The position numbers and the translations under genes are program-made. Of a stretch of DNA of 64,000 bases, positions 48,001-58,396 are shown piece after piece. The notes beneath the pieces were generated by a model. It worked only from the letters and a program-made list of their open reading frames with translations, had not been told where the DNA came from and searched no databases. Source of the DNA: Ciona intestinalis (taxonomy: Eukaryota > Chordata > Ascidiacea > Phlebobranchia > Cionidae); assembly GCF_000224145.3 (NCBI RefSeq), contig NW_004190356.2:124001-188000 (forward strand), written 5' to 3'. The stretch's first letter is position 1. Every line of letters begins with the position of its first letter.

Positions 48001-51000
48001 TTTTAACACTTTCGGCGCCGCACTAATTTGAACAACCGGACACTGGGTGCCGCAAGAATTTTGGATTTTATTAAATTTTTAACAAGCTTTGAATTACAAT
48101 TGAAAGAGGCGAATTATACAACAGCAAGCAACAGGAATCCAAGAAACAGTGACATATCCATGTTTTCCCGTTTGTATGGACGTATAACATCACTACCAAT
48201 TTATCCATATCTTTACTATTCGTCACAGCCGGAAGAATAAGTATTGGACAAAACAAAACTTTACAACATCATAATTATAATGATCAGACTATAAAACTTA
48301 GAAGTTTGAACCATTATCCGTAATTATTCGAGCAGTGGCAGCAGTGAAACCATTGTAAACTAGTAAATATTGCGTAAAATATACCTGAAATCGTCAGAAA
48401 CAGCTGATTGCAGGATCACAAGCTAATTGGTCAAAAATACGTAATCTCAAAAAAACGTAATCTCAAAGCAGACGTTCGCATTTAGTCTCAATGCAGCCTA
48501 GATCGAGCGCATGTATATATACGTGGTTTACTATTAGTTTAAACGCAATGCGGCACCCATAACAATGAAAAAATGCTAAAACGTATATATACGTGTGATG
48601 GCACCGAAACCATTGTTGCTTAAACGTATATATACGTAGATTGGCGCCGAAAGTGTTAAAATACTAAAATCCTTATATTATATATAAACAAGTTCTGACT
48701 GAATTTGTTAATATAAATTCTAGAGCCTAAACAACTTTAATTTACCATCGTAATGTCATTTAAGGCTTTAATTTGGCAGTGTTTCACCGCAAACCAAATA
48801 TTCTGTATAATTTTGTATAGTGATGATTTTTGACTAAACAATAGTAACATTTTCTCTTCATTTTTTGTAAATACCTTCTTTTTAAAGTCCCAAAACACAA
48901 GATTCAATAAGAAAATTTTTGATAATAGGGTAAAGTGTTTGTTTTAATAGTTGTTTATATTCCCAAAATACTAAAAACTTTAACAATATTCTGATTCTTA
49001 GAAATGAAAGGCCAAGAGCACAACAACATATATACTGCCACAATCAATACATAAACAACAGCAAACAGCAACACATATACAACCACAACCATAACACTGA
49101 CTCATGTTGTTGCGTCACATTTAAGAATGCTGACTCACCTATAACCATGAATGTCAAGTTGTTCAGCGAACAAGCGAGGCATTCCCGTGCAGCCGTAATA
49201 ATTCCGATCATTCTCAGGAATGTGGTCAACGTCATGGAAAATAAAACAATCGAAAGAATGATCGATTTTCATTGCTTCCACAAAGCCAATGTTTAGCAGT
49301 AATGCACGGTTGAACAAATCGTCACCTTCCTGTTATGAATGAATGTAACTTGCTTTATCCTCGCGTGGCCAGAAAACGACAGTTGTTATAGCACAAGTCA
49401 TACCTCGTGCCAGCTTACAAATTACAAAGTATGTTATTTTGTGGGCGATTATTATTATTTGAATGAATGTAACTTGCATTATCCTCGTGTGGCCGAAAAA
49501 TGACAGTTATTATAACACGGGTCATACCTCGTGCCAGCTTACAGTTTACAATGTATGTTACTTTGTGGGCGATTATTATTATTTGAATAAATGTAACTTG
49601 CTTTATCCTCGCGTGGCCAGAAAACGGCAGTTGTTATAGTACGGGTCATACCTCGTGCCAGCTTAAGTTTTATCATGAATGTTACTTTGTGGGCGATTTT
49701 TATTATTAAATTCTTTTTATGTATGGCTAATAATTTGACAACCTATTAGTGACCACTGGGTTGAAGAAATTGTAGTAAATTTTGCAAACAGTATGGTACA
49801 ACGTGCAAACTAGTACAAAACCCAGGTGGATTTGCAAAGCCTAAATTATTAAAAAGTGAGAGTAGTGATCTAATTTAGTTTTCCAGACCTCATTGAACAT
49901 AATAAATTTAAACCATCTTTTCACAATTTTTCCTATTGACGTTATACTGTCTTGTTCCAGTTACTACAGATTAAACAGTAAAACATTAAACATCTTAATT
50001 TATTTGAATTACCTGGTTTATTACGAAGATGGAAAATTTAATTCTTTGTTTAATGAGCATGGGGAGCAAGTGTCTGAACAGGATGGGTAAATGTTCAAAT
50101 CGATTTCGAAATGGGATGAGAAACGCAACCTGTGGGTCATTTAATGTGATTACTAACATAGGGAGACCAGTTTACCATTGTTTTCAAAATGCAACCTGAC
50201 ATTTCTAAAATGCAATTGCACTTAAAATCGCCAAACATAGGGAACTTAATTAAATAATGTTTCCGTACATTTTTGCGCTGCTCTTTGTATAGCCACCTTA
50301 ACAGCTGGATAAAAGTTATTTTACGCTGATGGTGGTAACCTATATAATACTACTCAGTTTGAAAAGTTTAAAGTGCGATCACTGTGGGGTAAGAAAACAT
50401 GTTTCACAACATAAAACAGATACAGAATCCTATGTTTAATCATAAAAATTGAACTTGAAAAAATTCACGAATTTACAGCTTGTTTAAACCAGTTTTATTT
50501 CTTCCTCAATTATATATGACAAAATCTTATGTCATATTACATATACTCATATCGTAATGTAATCCTTAAAAAACTCAAGTTCACTTGAGTACAACTGTAG
50601 TATTTTTACTCACATTCCACGCAGCTATACAATCATGTGGTTCCCAGCTTCCCCCATGTTGAATAATGTGGGAAAAATTTGTGTTTACTTCAGAAAGAGG
50701 TATTTCTGTCATGTTGACATAAATTTGACCCTCTAAAATAAAAGTAAAAACAGTCATTACACTGAAAATAACAATTCCAATGGTGCTTGTTACTTAAAAT
50801 ACGATTAAAAATATACATTAGGCACATGTGCAGCCAGAAAATAAATAAGACATCTTTTATTCTATACACAAAGAAAAATGCCACCCGTTAACACTTTGAT
50901 GTACTTTGAAGGCTATGATGAAAATTAAAAAATAGGCGCAATCTCTGAGAGAAATGGATGCAAATGGTATTGATTTATTGACACTCACTTTGAAGTTGGC

Positions 51001-54000
51001 TTTGGCTAATGCTAAAATAAAATCAGACTAAACAGCATACTAGTAGTTTTTTTTTAAGGTCACTGGTATCAACTTATTGTCTAATAAATAAAGTCGTGCA
51101 CTTATTGCACTACATGTGACACAAGTCAGAACTTTATAAATTAAAGTTTTGACAAACTATTAAAATGTTGAGAGTGCACTGACTAAATAATTTTGTGTGG
51201 TTTAAAGTTTAGACCTTTTTTTGACAGATGCGACTTTTTGTTAACTGCTATGTTTTTTGTTAAACCAGCGTAAAATTAGGCTTATTTTTTAACAGAGAAA
51301 TTTTAAAAACTTGCATGAAAACTAAAGTAAAATATTAAAAAAATGTCCTATAAATTTGTTTTTTCTTTTTCAACATATACCAGTTTAAGTATTAGTTTTT
51401 ATAAATGCACTCTACCTACTGGGTAAATAATGGCCTACATTATAAACAAAACCAATTAATTGCAATAATTTTAATCCGCCAATTCTTAGCCGTAGTAAAT
51501 TGGCAAACAAGACAATATTGTAGTATATAGAAGGGTGGGGAAAATGGGACAGCTTTAGAACCTAATATTCAAATATCTTGATCGTGTTTTAAACAATTAA
51601 CAACTTTCTATAGAGAATGTAAGGAAATAGTTTATATTTTTTTAAATGCTCTTTGTTTACTACTAAATCAGACGAAAAAAATAGAGTTAAAAGATGTCCC
51701 ATCTTCCCCCACCCTACTGCAGGCTATATATACAAAAAAAGAAAACTTTATCACTCAACTTACTCATTTCTGGAAACTTCTCAGGACAAACGTCAAAGTT
51801 GGAATAATTATAATTTAATGGAAGATAAGGTATTGTCTGTGCAGGAGTGCTTGCTGAACCTGGGTATAAATATAATACTAAATTTTAAATAACTTGAATA
51901 TTTTATGATTTCAAATCGTTTTTAACTTTTATGTCATATATATATATATATATTATATACATGTTTTTCTCAGTCCAAAAAAATTACATTATTTAAAGCA
52001 CTATAACTTTATATACAAGTGTCATAACTTAGCCCAACTACATTAAGTTCATTGTGGTAAGACTAGTAACCATAGTTGACCAAAAAATTGTTTTTGTACT
52101 TTTTATCACTATAACTTTACTAGTCTTTACATGTATATTTTAGTGCTGCCTGAAACGTTTTAATCATTTTCCTGATGCACCGTTGTTACTTACATTAATA
52201 AATAATTGATTAGGGTTTATCTATGAGCCATATGGCAGATATACAAATTAGGATCTTTGCAGTGCAGGCTAGTGTGGAAAATATCCTTCTTAGTAAAGAC
52301 ATAATCACATTATTCACACACATGTTGGATTCCCTTCACAAGTCTTGCCACAATTACGCAGGATGTATATGTGTGCTCATAGTTATTTATAGTATTAATT
52401 GCTAATCAAGAAAACAAAACACCCGGCGCCATGGTAGTTGGCTCGCCTGCCTGTAACCCAGAGGTAATAGCTTCAAGCCTCGTCGCTGCTACCATTGTAG
52501 GGTATGTATCATCCATATAATAAAACAAATGAAAAAATTCAAAAAAATAATCACTTTCAAAATAGCATATATATATATACATGGTCTCTTGCTTCAGGTG
52601 TATGCAGAACACCCTTGGTATAACAACTGCCGTTTTGCAGCCTTGCGAGCATAAAGTAAGTTACATTCATTCATACATACACACCTTGATTTAACCTTCC
52701 TTTTCGCCTGCGTATTCCTCCATAATATACGTAATCAATGACCGTTTCTTGCATGGCTTGATATCTGTACAGAAGAGCATTGGCTGCAAAATAATAGAAA
52801 GTTATTTTAGAGGTTGATCAAATGTCCAATGGCGTCGAAAGACGAAATACATTTTATTCAAAGTCAAAATCAGTTTAAATAACTTCAACTACATTTTAAT
52901 AATTTGGGCTTGTGCAAGTAGAACGTTTTTTTTTTAAAAACTTTTTTTTTTAGGCTAGATCTGGTTCAGTAGGATGTCATCATGTCAACGTCATTCAAAC
53001 GTTTTGATAGTGACAACAAAATTAAAAACAAGTATGCCCATGTTAGTAATATCCCGTGATATCAACATATTTTCAATTCTTAAAACAATTTTGTGTTAGT
53101 TAGAAACATTGGTAAAAAAGTGGTGACTTTTTCTATCTTCCTACTAAAATGTGAACATAATTAACAGTACAATGTAATGAGATGATAATCATCCACATAG
53201 TAATAACATGTTCAGATAAAAAAAAACAACATTTACAAAATTAGTAGCCCATACGTTTTATACTAAAATGCGAATAAACTAACAGTATAATGCAAATGGT
53301 AATAATTCACATAGTAACATAGTAACAACTTGTTCTGAAAAAATCAACTTTTCCAAACTTGGGCTACATTTTATACTAAATGTGAACATAACTAATAGTA
53401 ATGCAAATGGTTATCAATATCAATGATTGGCGTAGAGTTTTGCAATTGCTGGGAGTACGCAAACAAACACGCAAACACAATTTAATTCGGATGTATCTTA
53501 ACGCAATAGTTAGAACTTCTACGCGACAGGAACACTTATTGCAATGTAACGTGGTTTAATTTGCAAGTGTAATACTGCTCGATATTTTAGTAGCCTGGAC
53601 TTTATTTACTTGGTCGGCTGCGTAACAAATCGTATAATGTTAACGTAAGTTACCTATTGGTGCAGTTCTGACGTAACAAACAGCTTTATTTTATCATAAA
53701 TCCCGCATTTATACAGCCAAGAGATTCGCAATTGTGACGTAACATAACTAGCTATTTCGCAATAATAGGAATTGTGACGAATGCGTATTACGTGAGAAAT
53801 ATAAACCAGTATTTCGACACGTGTATGTTCGGGAATTACTTGCAAACCAGGCATTCTTAAACCGCCACTAAATTCCCGGTAATACGCTGTTGTAATAATC
53901 GTGTTTGCGCAAATTTAAGTCAAATTTTAACATTTCTTTACGAATTAATGTTATCGTCGTAACATTATACACGCGTGCAGTAGTCGTCCATTAAACAAGA

Positions 54001-54223
54001 ATAGCGAATTCCTAAATTGGCGGGAGTGCGTCGCACTCCCGCACGCCCGTACTCTACGCCAGTGGTTATCATTCACATAGTTTAAATGTAACCTACCTCT
54101 TCCAGGTTTATAATAGATGAAATGCAGCATTGAATACATGGTACAGAGGAAAGAAAGCAGCAGAAGTACAACATACCCACGAGGACGACTAAGAAACCTT
54201 GGATACTTATATCTGCGTACCAT
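45052..54223 (-). CDS. Beta-1,4-galactosyltransferase, B4GALT5/6 type
   Basis: Exons read downward: 54223-54097, 52783-52685, 50732-50614, 50129-50013, 49329-49139, 46141-46019 and 45406-45305, plus a terminal exon near 45231-45052 whose phase I cannot fit cleanly. Exon 1 gives a short basic cytoplasmic end and a membrane anchor (GYVVLLLLSFLCTMYSMLHF), a type II Golgi topology. Then come QIYVNMTEIPLSEVN, HGGSWEPHDC, FLIPFRNRFEHLPILFRHLL, the metal-binding FHDVDHIPENDRNYYGC, EDFFGGVNGVTTQQF, FWGWGGEDDDFY and SRPPNNYGKYQSI. These align closely with B4GALT5/6, which transfer galactose from UDP-Gal to glycans or to glucosylceramide. The DVD metal site and the GWGGEDDD acceptor/catalytic motif are intact. 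A 23-bp candidate microexon lies at 51011-50989. Introns hold SINEs, a MITE, and piggyBac-like and hAT-like elements. Confidence 0.9.
45545..45775 (-). repeat. SINE, near full length
   Basis: On the minus strand it starts GGCGCCGTGGCATAGTGGTT, with box-A-like and CTCTAACCCAGTGG text, and ends toward the ATTC-type tail. It lies at the 3' side of B4GALT, in the intron between 46019 and 45406. Confidence 0.78.
48003..48659. mobile_element. piggyBac-like non-autonomous DNA transposon
   Basis: Bounded by TTAA on both sides (48003-48006 and 48656-48659) with perfect inverted ends CACTTTCGGCGCC / GGCGCCGAAAGTG, as in piggyBac elements. The left subterminal part reads GGACACTGGGTGCCGC and the right part GCGGCACCCATAAC, a second inverted pair. 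Three copies of TATATATACGT, two of them within the 14-bp palindrome ACGTATATATACGT, lie near the right end (48509-48635). Inside is a 70-codon open frame (48028-48240) without recognisable transposase motifs, perhaps a remnant. It is in intron 6 of B4GALT. Confidence 0.75.
49335..49755 (-). repeat. Three tandem copies of a SINE 3' segment
   Basis: A unit of about 123 bp (GAATGTAACTTGCTTTATCC ... TTTGTGGGCGATTATTATTA) is repeated at about 49335, 49459 and 49582, the last continuing into the family's GTGACCACTGGGTTG text. It begins 6 bp from exon 5's acceptor, in the intron between 50013 and 49329. Confidence 0.78.
50989..51011 (-). CDS. Candidate 23-nt microexon of B4GALT
   Basis: An acceptor (ATTTTATTTTAG) and a good donor (GTGAGT) bracket 23 nt on the minus strand that would encode ALAKANFK after exon 2. 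Inclusion keeps the frame if the next exon uses the second AG of its TTTTAGAG acceptor (start 50730). Skipping keeps the frame if it uses the first (start 50732). It may be chance. Confidence 0.4.
51523..51719 (+). mobile_element. MITE copy in a B4GALT intron
   Basis: GAAGGGTGGGGAAAATGGGA at the left and GATGTCCCATCTTCCCCCAC at the right. Confidence 0.82.
52425..52675 (+). repeat. SINE, full length
   Basis: Best example of the ATTC-tailed family on the plus strand. The head is CGGCGCCATGGTAGTTGGCT then CTGTAACCCAGAGGTAATAG, with a CCTCGTCGCTGCTACCATTG block, body text ACTGCCGTTTTGCAGCCTTG, and a tail TTACATTCATTCATACATAC. It ends 10 bp from the exon 2 donor. Confidence 0.8.
53424..54063. mobile_element. 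hAT-like non-autonomous element (tentative)
   Basis: The left end TTGGCGTAGAGTTTTGCAAT and the right end CTCTACGCCAGTG are inverted. A further pair, GGGAGTACGC and GCGGGAGTGCG, lies inside. A GGTTATCA motif stands outside both ends (53409 and 54063 area) and could be a target duplication. A 23-bp palindrome (GCGGGAGTGCG/CGCACTCCCGC) lies at about 54019-54041. No transposase seen. Confidence 0.45.
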
Positions 54224-54284
54224 AGCTAGCTTTATAACACTGTGGTTGGTTTACTTCTGAAAAAAAAGGGTTTGGTTGAATGAA

Positions 54285-54410
54285 TGAATGTAGATTGCTT
54301 TATCCTTGCGTGGCTGGAAAACGACAGTCGTTAAACACAGGTGTTCAGTTTCATACACTTTGTGCCAGCTTGAGAGTTAGTGTAACTTTATGAGTAATTT
54401 TCATTAGTTG
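54285..54410 (-). repeat. SINE 3' fragment
   Basis: GAATGAATGAATGTAGATTG, TATCCTTGCGTGGCTGGAAA and TTTGTGCCAGCTTGAGAGTT match the ATTC-tailed family. Confidence 0.7.
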
Positions 54411-55261
54411 ATTTTTACATTTCACATAGACCTAGTCTAATGAACTTTTAATATACTGCCTCCTTGAGCTTTACCATTGAATAGATGGGTTATATGCATA
54501 GTCAAGTGGGGTAATAAAAAACAATGGGGTACTTGAGGTAAGAGCGTACAAGACAACCCCATTAGCCCATTAAAAAAGTCATTTTAACACAAACAGACTT
54601 TGTAGATAAAAACTATATTTATTTGGCTTTATTTTGTTCTAAGCAAGAAGGTTTTTTTCAGTAAAACACATATTACTAAATGAAACAAAACTTGACTAAT
54701 AATCCTTTTTTTGTTTTTTTTAAACCTTTTAATATGAGATGCAGGTATTTGCTATGTTATTGAATATATTGAAGAAAGAAGAAGCTTGCTGCTGATATTT
54801 TCTAATTTTTGCAAACATACCATAACCACACCCTTTTTCCTTATTATTTTTACATGCATAAGTTGTACGATAAATATTTGTATTATTCCCCTGTACTTTA
54901 TTTATTTTGTTAAATTTATTGAAAGTTATAGAAATTCCTCTTTTATTATCCCACTTGACTATATATAATACTACCTTTTCTTGTTTCATACATCTAATAA
55001 ACTTCCCTACTTCGTTTTTAGTAGGGTGTTTATCTATTATTCATCATTCTAATCTTCTGTACAAGGTAATTACATACATGACCGGATAATCAACTTTTAA
55101 AACAACTATAACAGAAAATATTACAACCCTTAACAACCTATAATAGTTCTTAAATAATAAACCGGGTATTGTAAATATGGCCATGTTACTTTCTACTCTA
55201 GTATCTGGGCTTTTGGTTAATATTTTTAACTTAAGCTACATGCAATCATGTGGTTACAGAC

Positions 55262-55545
55262 TGGTAATATTGCTCAGTCGTTAGAGTGCTCTGACCACCA
55301 CTTTGGTAAGTAACTTCACTCTCAAAATAACATACTTGGTAACTCGTAAGCTGGCACCAGGTGTATGAAAACTCGTGTTATAACGACTGACGCTTTCCAG
55401 CTCGTAAGCTGGCACCAGGTGTATGAAAACTCGTGTTATAACGAATGACGCTTTCCGGCTCGTAAGCTGGCACCAGGTGTATGAAAACTCATGTTATAGC
55501 GACTGACGCTTTCCGGCCATACGAGGATAGAGTTACAATCATTTA
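55262..55545 (+). repeat. SINE with an internal triplication
   Basis: A short head (TTGCTCAGTCGTTAGAGTGC) is followed by three tandem 58-bp units (CTCGTAAGCTGGCACCAGGT ... CTGACGCTTTCC) at about 55343, 55401 and 55459, then CGGCCATACGAGGATAGAGT. Confidence 0.78.
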
Positions 55546-56704
55546 ACTTAAAATCATTTTTTTGCAAACCAGCCACACAAAAAAAACATAATTGTATATA
55601 TATATATTTACAATTTAATTTCAATTTTTTTTTCAAACACGAATTAGGAAACAAAAAGTTTGAGAAGTTTTAAGCACAAGTGTTCTAATATATACCAAAA
55701 CACGAGTCTGTAGAGTACGGCAGGTGCACGAGCCATTCTGTTTACAAACTTTTGGTTTTGCACGCCAACTAATTTAACAAAGAAACAAATGTATTTACTT
55801 AAGTAAAATTTCCTAACGTGATTTTTGATAATAGCACCCCCGCACACGAAAAATAACTGTCTTGAACACGGAAGGTGTTGTCAAGAACTGCCATACTCTG
55901 CAGATGGCTGAAGCATAAAATATACACCATCCTTGAAACTTATATTAAAGTTTATGTATTATACTAAAGTTTTGTAATAAAAATTGACTGCCCACAAAAA
56001 CTTTCCTTTGTCGTATTACCAGTTTACCACATACGATAAAATGTTTTTCTTGCGAAAATTTAAGCCGTCGGTTTTAGATACAACAACGCAGACAAAGACT
56101 GCAGACGAGTTTTGGCAAATAAGCCAAATGTTTAGTTAAAAAGACCTTCCAACCCAAACAATGCATTTCGTTGATGTAAAACACAGCCGCCAACATCCAC
56201 ACAATCATACAAATTCATAATTTATTATATCACATTTACAATTACAAATATATCGTGGAATGAAATACTTAAAAGGTCCGTTTTTATACACGTTACAAAA
56301 ACGACTCGTTGCGTCAATTATTGGTTTAAGTATAAACTTTAAGATAATAATTGAATACTCACCATACAAAACGACCAGACTAGAGAAATACTTTTAACAT
56401 TGCACGTCCTACCACAGGCTCCGATGAACTAAACAAAACCGCCAACTGCAAATGAAGTTTGAAATTTCATTGGGTATTCCCCAAACATCGACCCGCTGTT
56501 TTTGTCAAAACAGCGTCATAGAAAGTTTTTTTATCACTCTGATCAAAACAAGGGCACTATATAGTAAACCAAATAACCAATTAGAAACATGTTACGAGAA
56601 TTCTGTAACTAAAAAACAGCTAACTAAGGTAGTACTCGCGTATTTGCAAACAGGGCCCGAAGACATATAAACGGTTTAATAGTGGTACTTTGCGTGGTAC
56701 TTAC

Positions 56705-56824
56705 GCCTACTACCATACCACGTTGAGAACACCCCATCTCGTCCGATCTGGGAAGTTATGCAACGTCGGGCCCGGTTAGTACTTGGATGGGTGACCGCCT
56801 GGGAATACCGGGTGTTGTAGGCAT
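56705..56824 (+). rRNA. 5S ribosomal RNA gene
   Basis: About 120 nt that match metazoan 5S: GCCTACTACCATACCACGTT at the start, CCATCTCGTCCGATCTGGGA in the middle, then the internal promoter region TCGGGCCCGGTTAGTACTTG and ATGGGTGACCGCCTGGGAAT, closing with GGTGTTGTAGGC, which pairs with the 5' end. Box A and box C text is well kept, with small differences (GTTATGCAAC where AGCTAAGCAG is usual). A short TTTT follows at once as a weak pol III stop. The gene is a single copy here, not in an array; it could be functional or a recent dispersed pseudocopy. Confidence 0.88.
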
Positions 56825-56951
56825 TTTGTGTTGGCAAAATCTTAATTTTACGAATTCATTTCTGCGGACTTTGCTGTCGGTAACATGTTTTTAAAAGTGT
56901 TATATTATCTTGTGTTATTTACATTTATTTCTAACCTTGTAATAAACTTAT

Positions 56952-57448
56952 TTATAGTAGGGTGGAGGAAGATGGGACACATTTTCATTCTATTTTCTCG
57001 TCCCATTTGGCAGTAAACAAAAGCAGTCAACGAATTATAAAACCGTATCCACAGCTTCCATGGAGCATTGTTAATTATTTAAAATACGATTAAGATATTT
57101 GAATTAGGATGGGGAAAGATAGAACACTTTGTCAGACGAGACTATTTTTTAATTTTCCTTTCACGGACCCTTTTTTTTCTTACGGATTTAATAATTAACA
57201 GGAAAGTAATGTTACAGAATTATTCGATATAGTATTATCAGCACGATTTTATAAAACGCGCATCAAAGCCAAATATCCTGATCGTGTTTTAAACAATTAA
57301 CAATGGTCTATATGCTCTATGAGTCTATTGGAATGGGAGTCGTGAGGATATAGCCTACGGTTTTATAATTATTTGAATTTTCTTCGTTTACTACCAAATG
57401 TGATGAGAAAATAGAATAATAAGATGTCCCAACTTCCTCCACCCTACT
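56952..57448. mobile_element. Composite of broken MITE copies
   Basis: A reverse copy (56952 to about 57100) loses its right end and meets a second left-type end (GAATTAGGATGGGGAAAGAT) at 57104. A forward copy's interior then runs from CCAAATATCCTGATCGTG (57270) to GTCCCAACTTCCTCCACCC (57448). The spacer at about 57140-57260 is unrelated sequence. Confidence 0.65.
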
Positions 57449-57969
57449 TTATTAAAGTTTACCTGGCAAAGAAACTAGCATCACAGTGGGTTAATTTCGT
57501 TGGGTTAACTACAAGTTGCAGAATGTCGTTAATATAGAAATAAAGATGTCTTTAGTAGGCCATGTCATGCCCAACCACTATTTGACGAAATAAGAGATGT
57601 CATCATACCACTAACGTGTGGTCCCACCTTTACCCAAAGCCATAGAAATAGTCTAATCAATTGTTGCGTAAAATGCAAATTAAGCATCAATTTAAGTCAA
57701 AAATAACAAACCAATATGAAAAATGCATGTTTTTAGGTGAATTAAAGGAAAACTTGGAATTACAAACTAATGAAAAAATTGTAAAGTCTAAAAACACGGG
57801 TACTTTTTTGTATCGAAGAAAGTCAAAAACAGGATTTAGAAGCGGTTAATTTGTGACATCTTTGTCATTTTAGAGGAAATATATTATTTACGAGAAATGG
57901 TTGATAATGTTAATATAACCTTTTTACGCCTTTCCACAATAGAAAAACGTAACCAATGAAGTTTATTTA

Positions 57970-58055
57970 AACCCATTGCGAAAGTTACCACCTTTGCTTG
58001 CTTTTGACAAACATAGGCGGTAGTTGGACTGCTCGGTATTTCGTTGGCATTGCTT
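57970..58055. repeat. Dispersed unclassified repeat, copy 2
   Basis: CCCATTGCGAAAGTTACCAC and GCGGTAGTTGGACTGCTCGG resemble 30512-30605. Confidence 0.5.
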
Positions 58056-58396
58056 TTACCATGAACTTGCTAACCGCCTGATTCCCTTTTTCGTGATAGA
58101 ACTCGTCAAAAACTTTTCGAAACATGTAAGTGGACTGTTGCACGTAGCAGCAAGAGCAGGACAGGACATGAGAAGCTATGCTTGGCGCTCATTCTATATT
58201 GCATATATAGCAATGCATTTAAAGCCGTATATGCATTTTTACTAATAAGTGTAATGTAAATATGGAAAGGTCGATCAGCTATGTTTTTTAGACGAAAAGT
58301 CGATATTTGTTATTTTCATTCATTATTTGTTTAACACATTTTACAGTTATAAAAATAGCAACATCCAGGTGTGATCAATTTAGACAAAAAGTTAAA

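Larger units (their letters stand above)
54224..56704. other. Intergenic region upstream of B4GALT
   Basis: No supported gene. Holds two SINE pieces (54285-54410 and 55262-55545) and otherwise AT-rich sequence. The B4GALT promoter is probably within the first few hundred bases, but no motif stands out. Confidence 0.5.

Noticed and set aside
48028-48240. 70-codon frame inside the piggyBac-like element as a host gene
   Set aside because: Lies wholly within the transposon and has no recognisable domain.
49893-50090. Plus-strand 65-codon frame at 49.9 kb
   Set aside because: It is antisense to the B4GALT exon encoding FLIPFRNRFEHLPILFRHLL.
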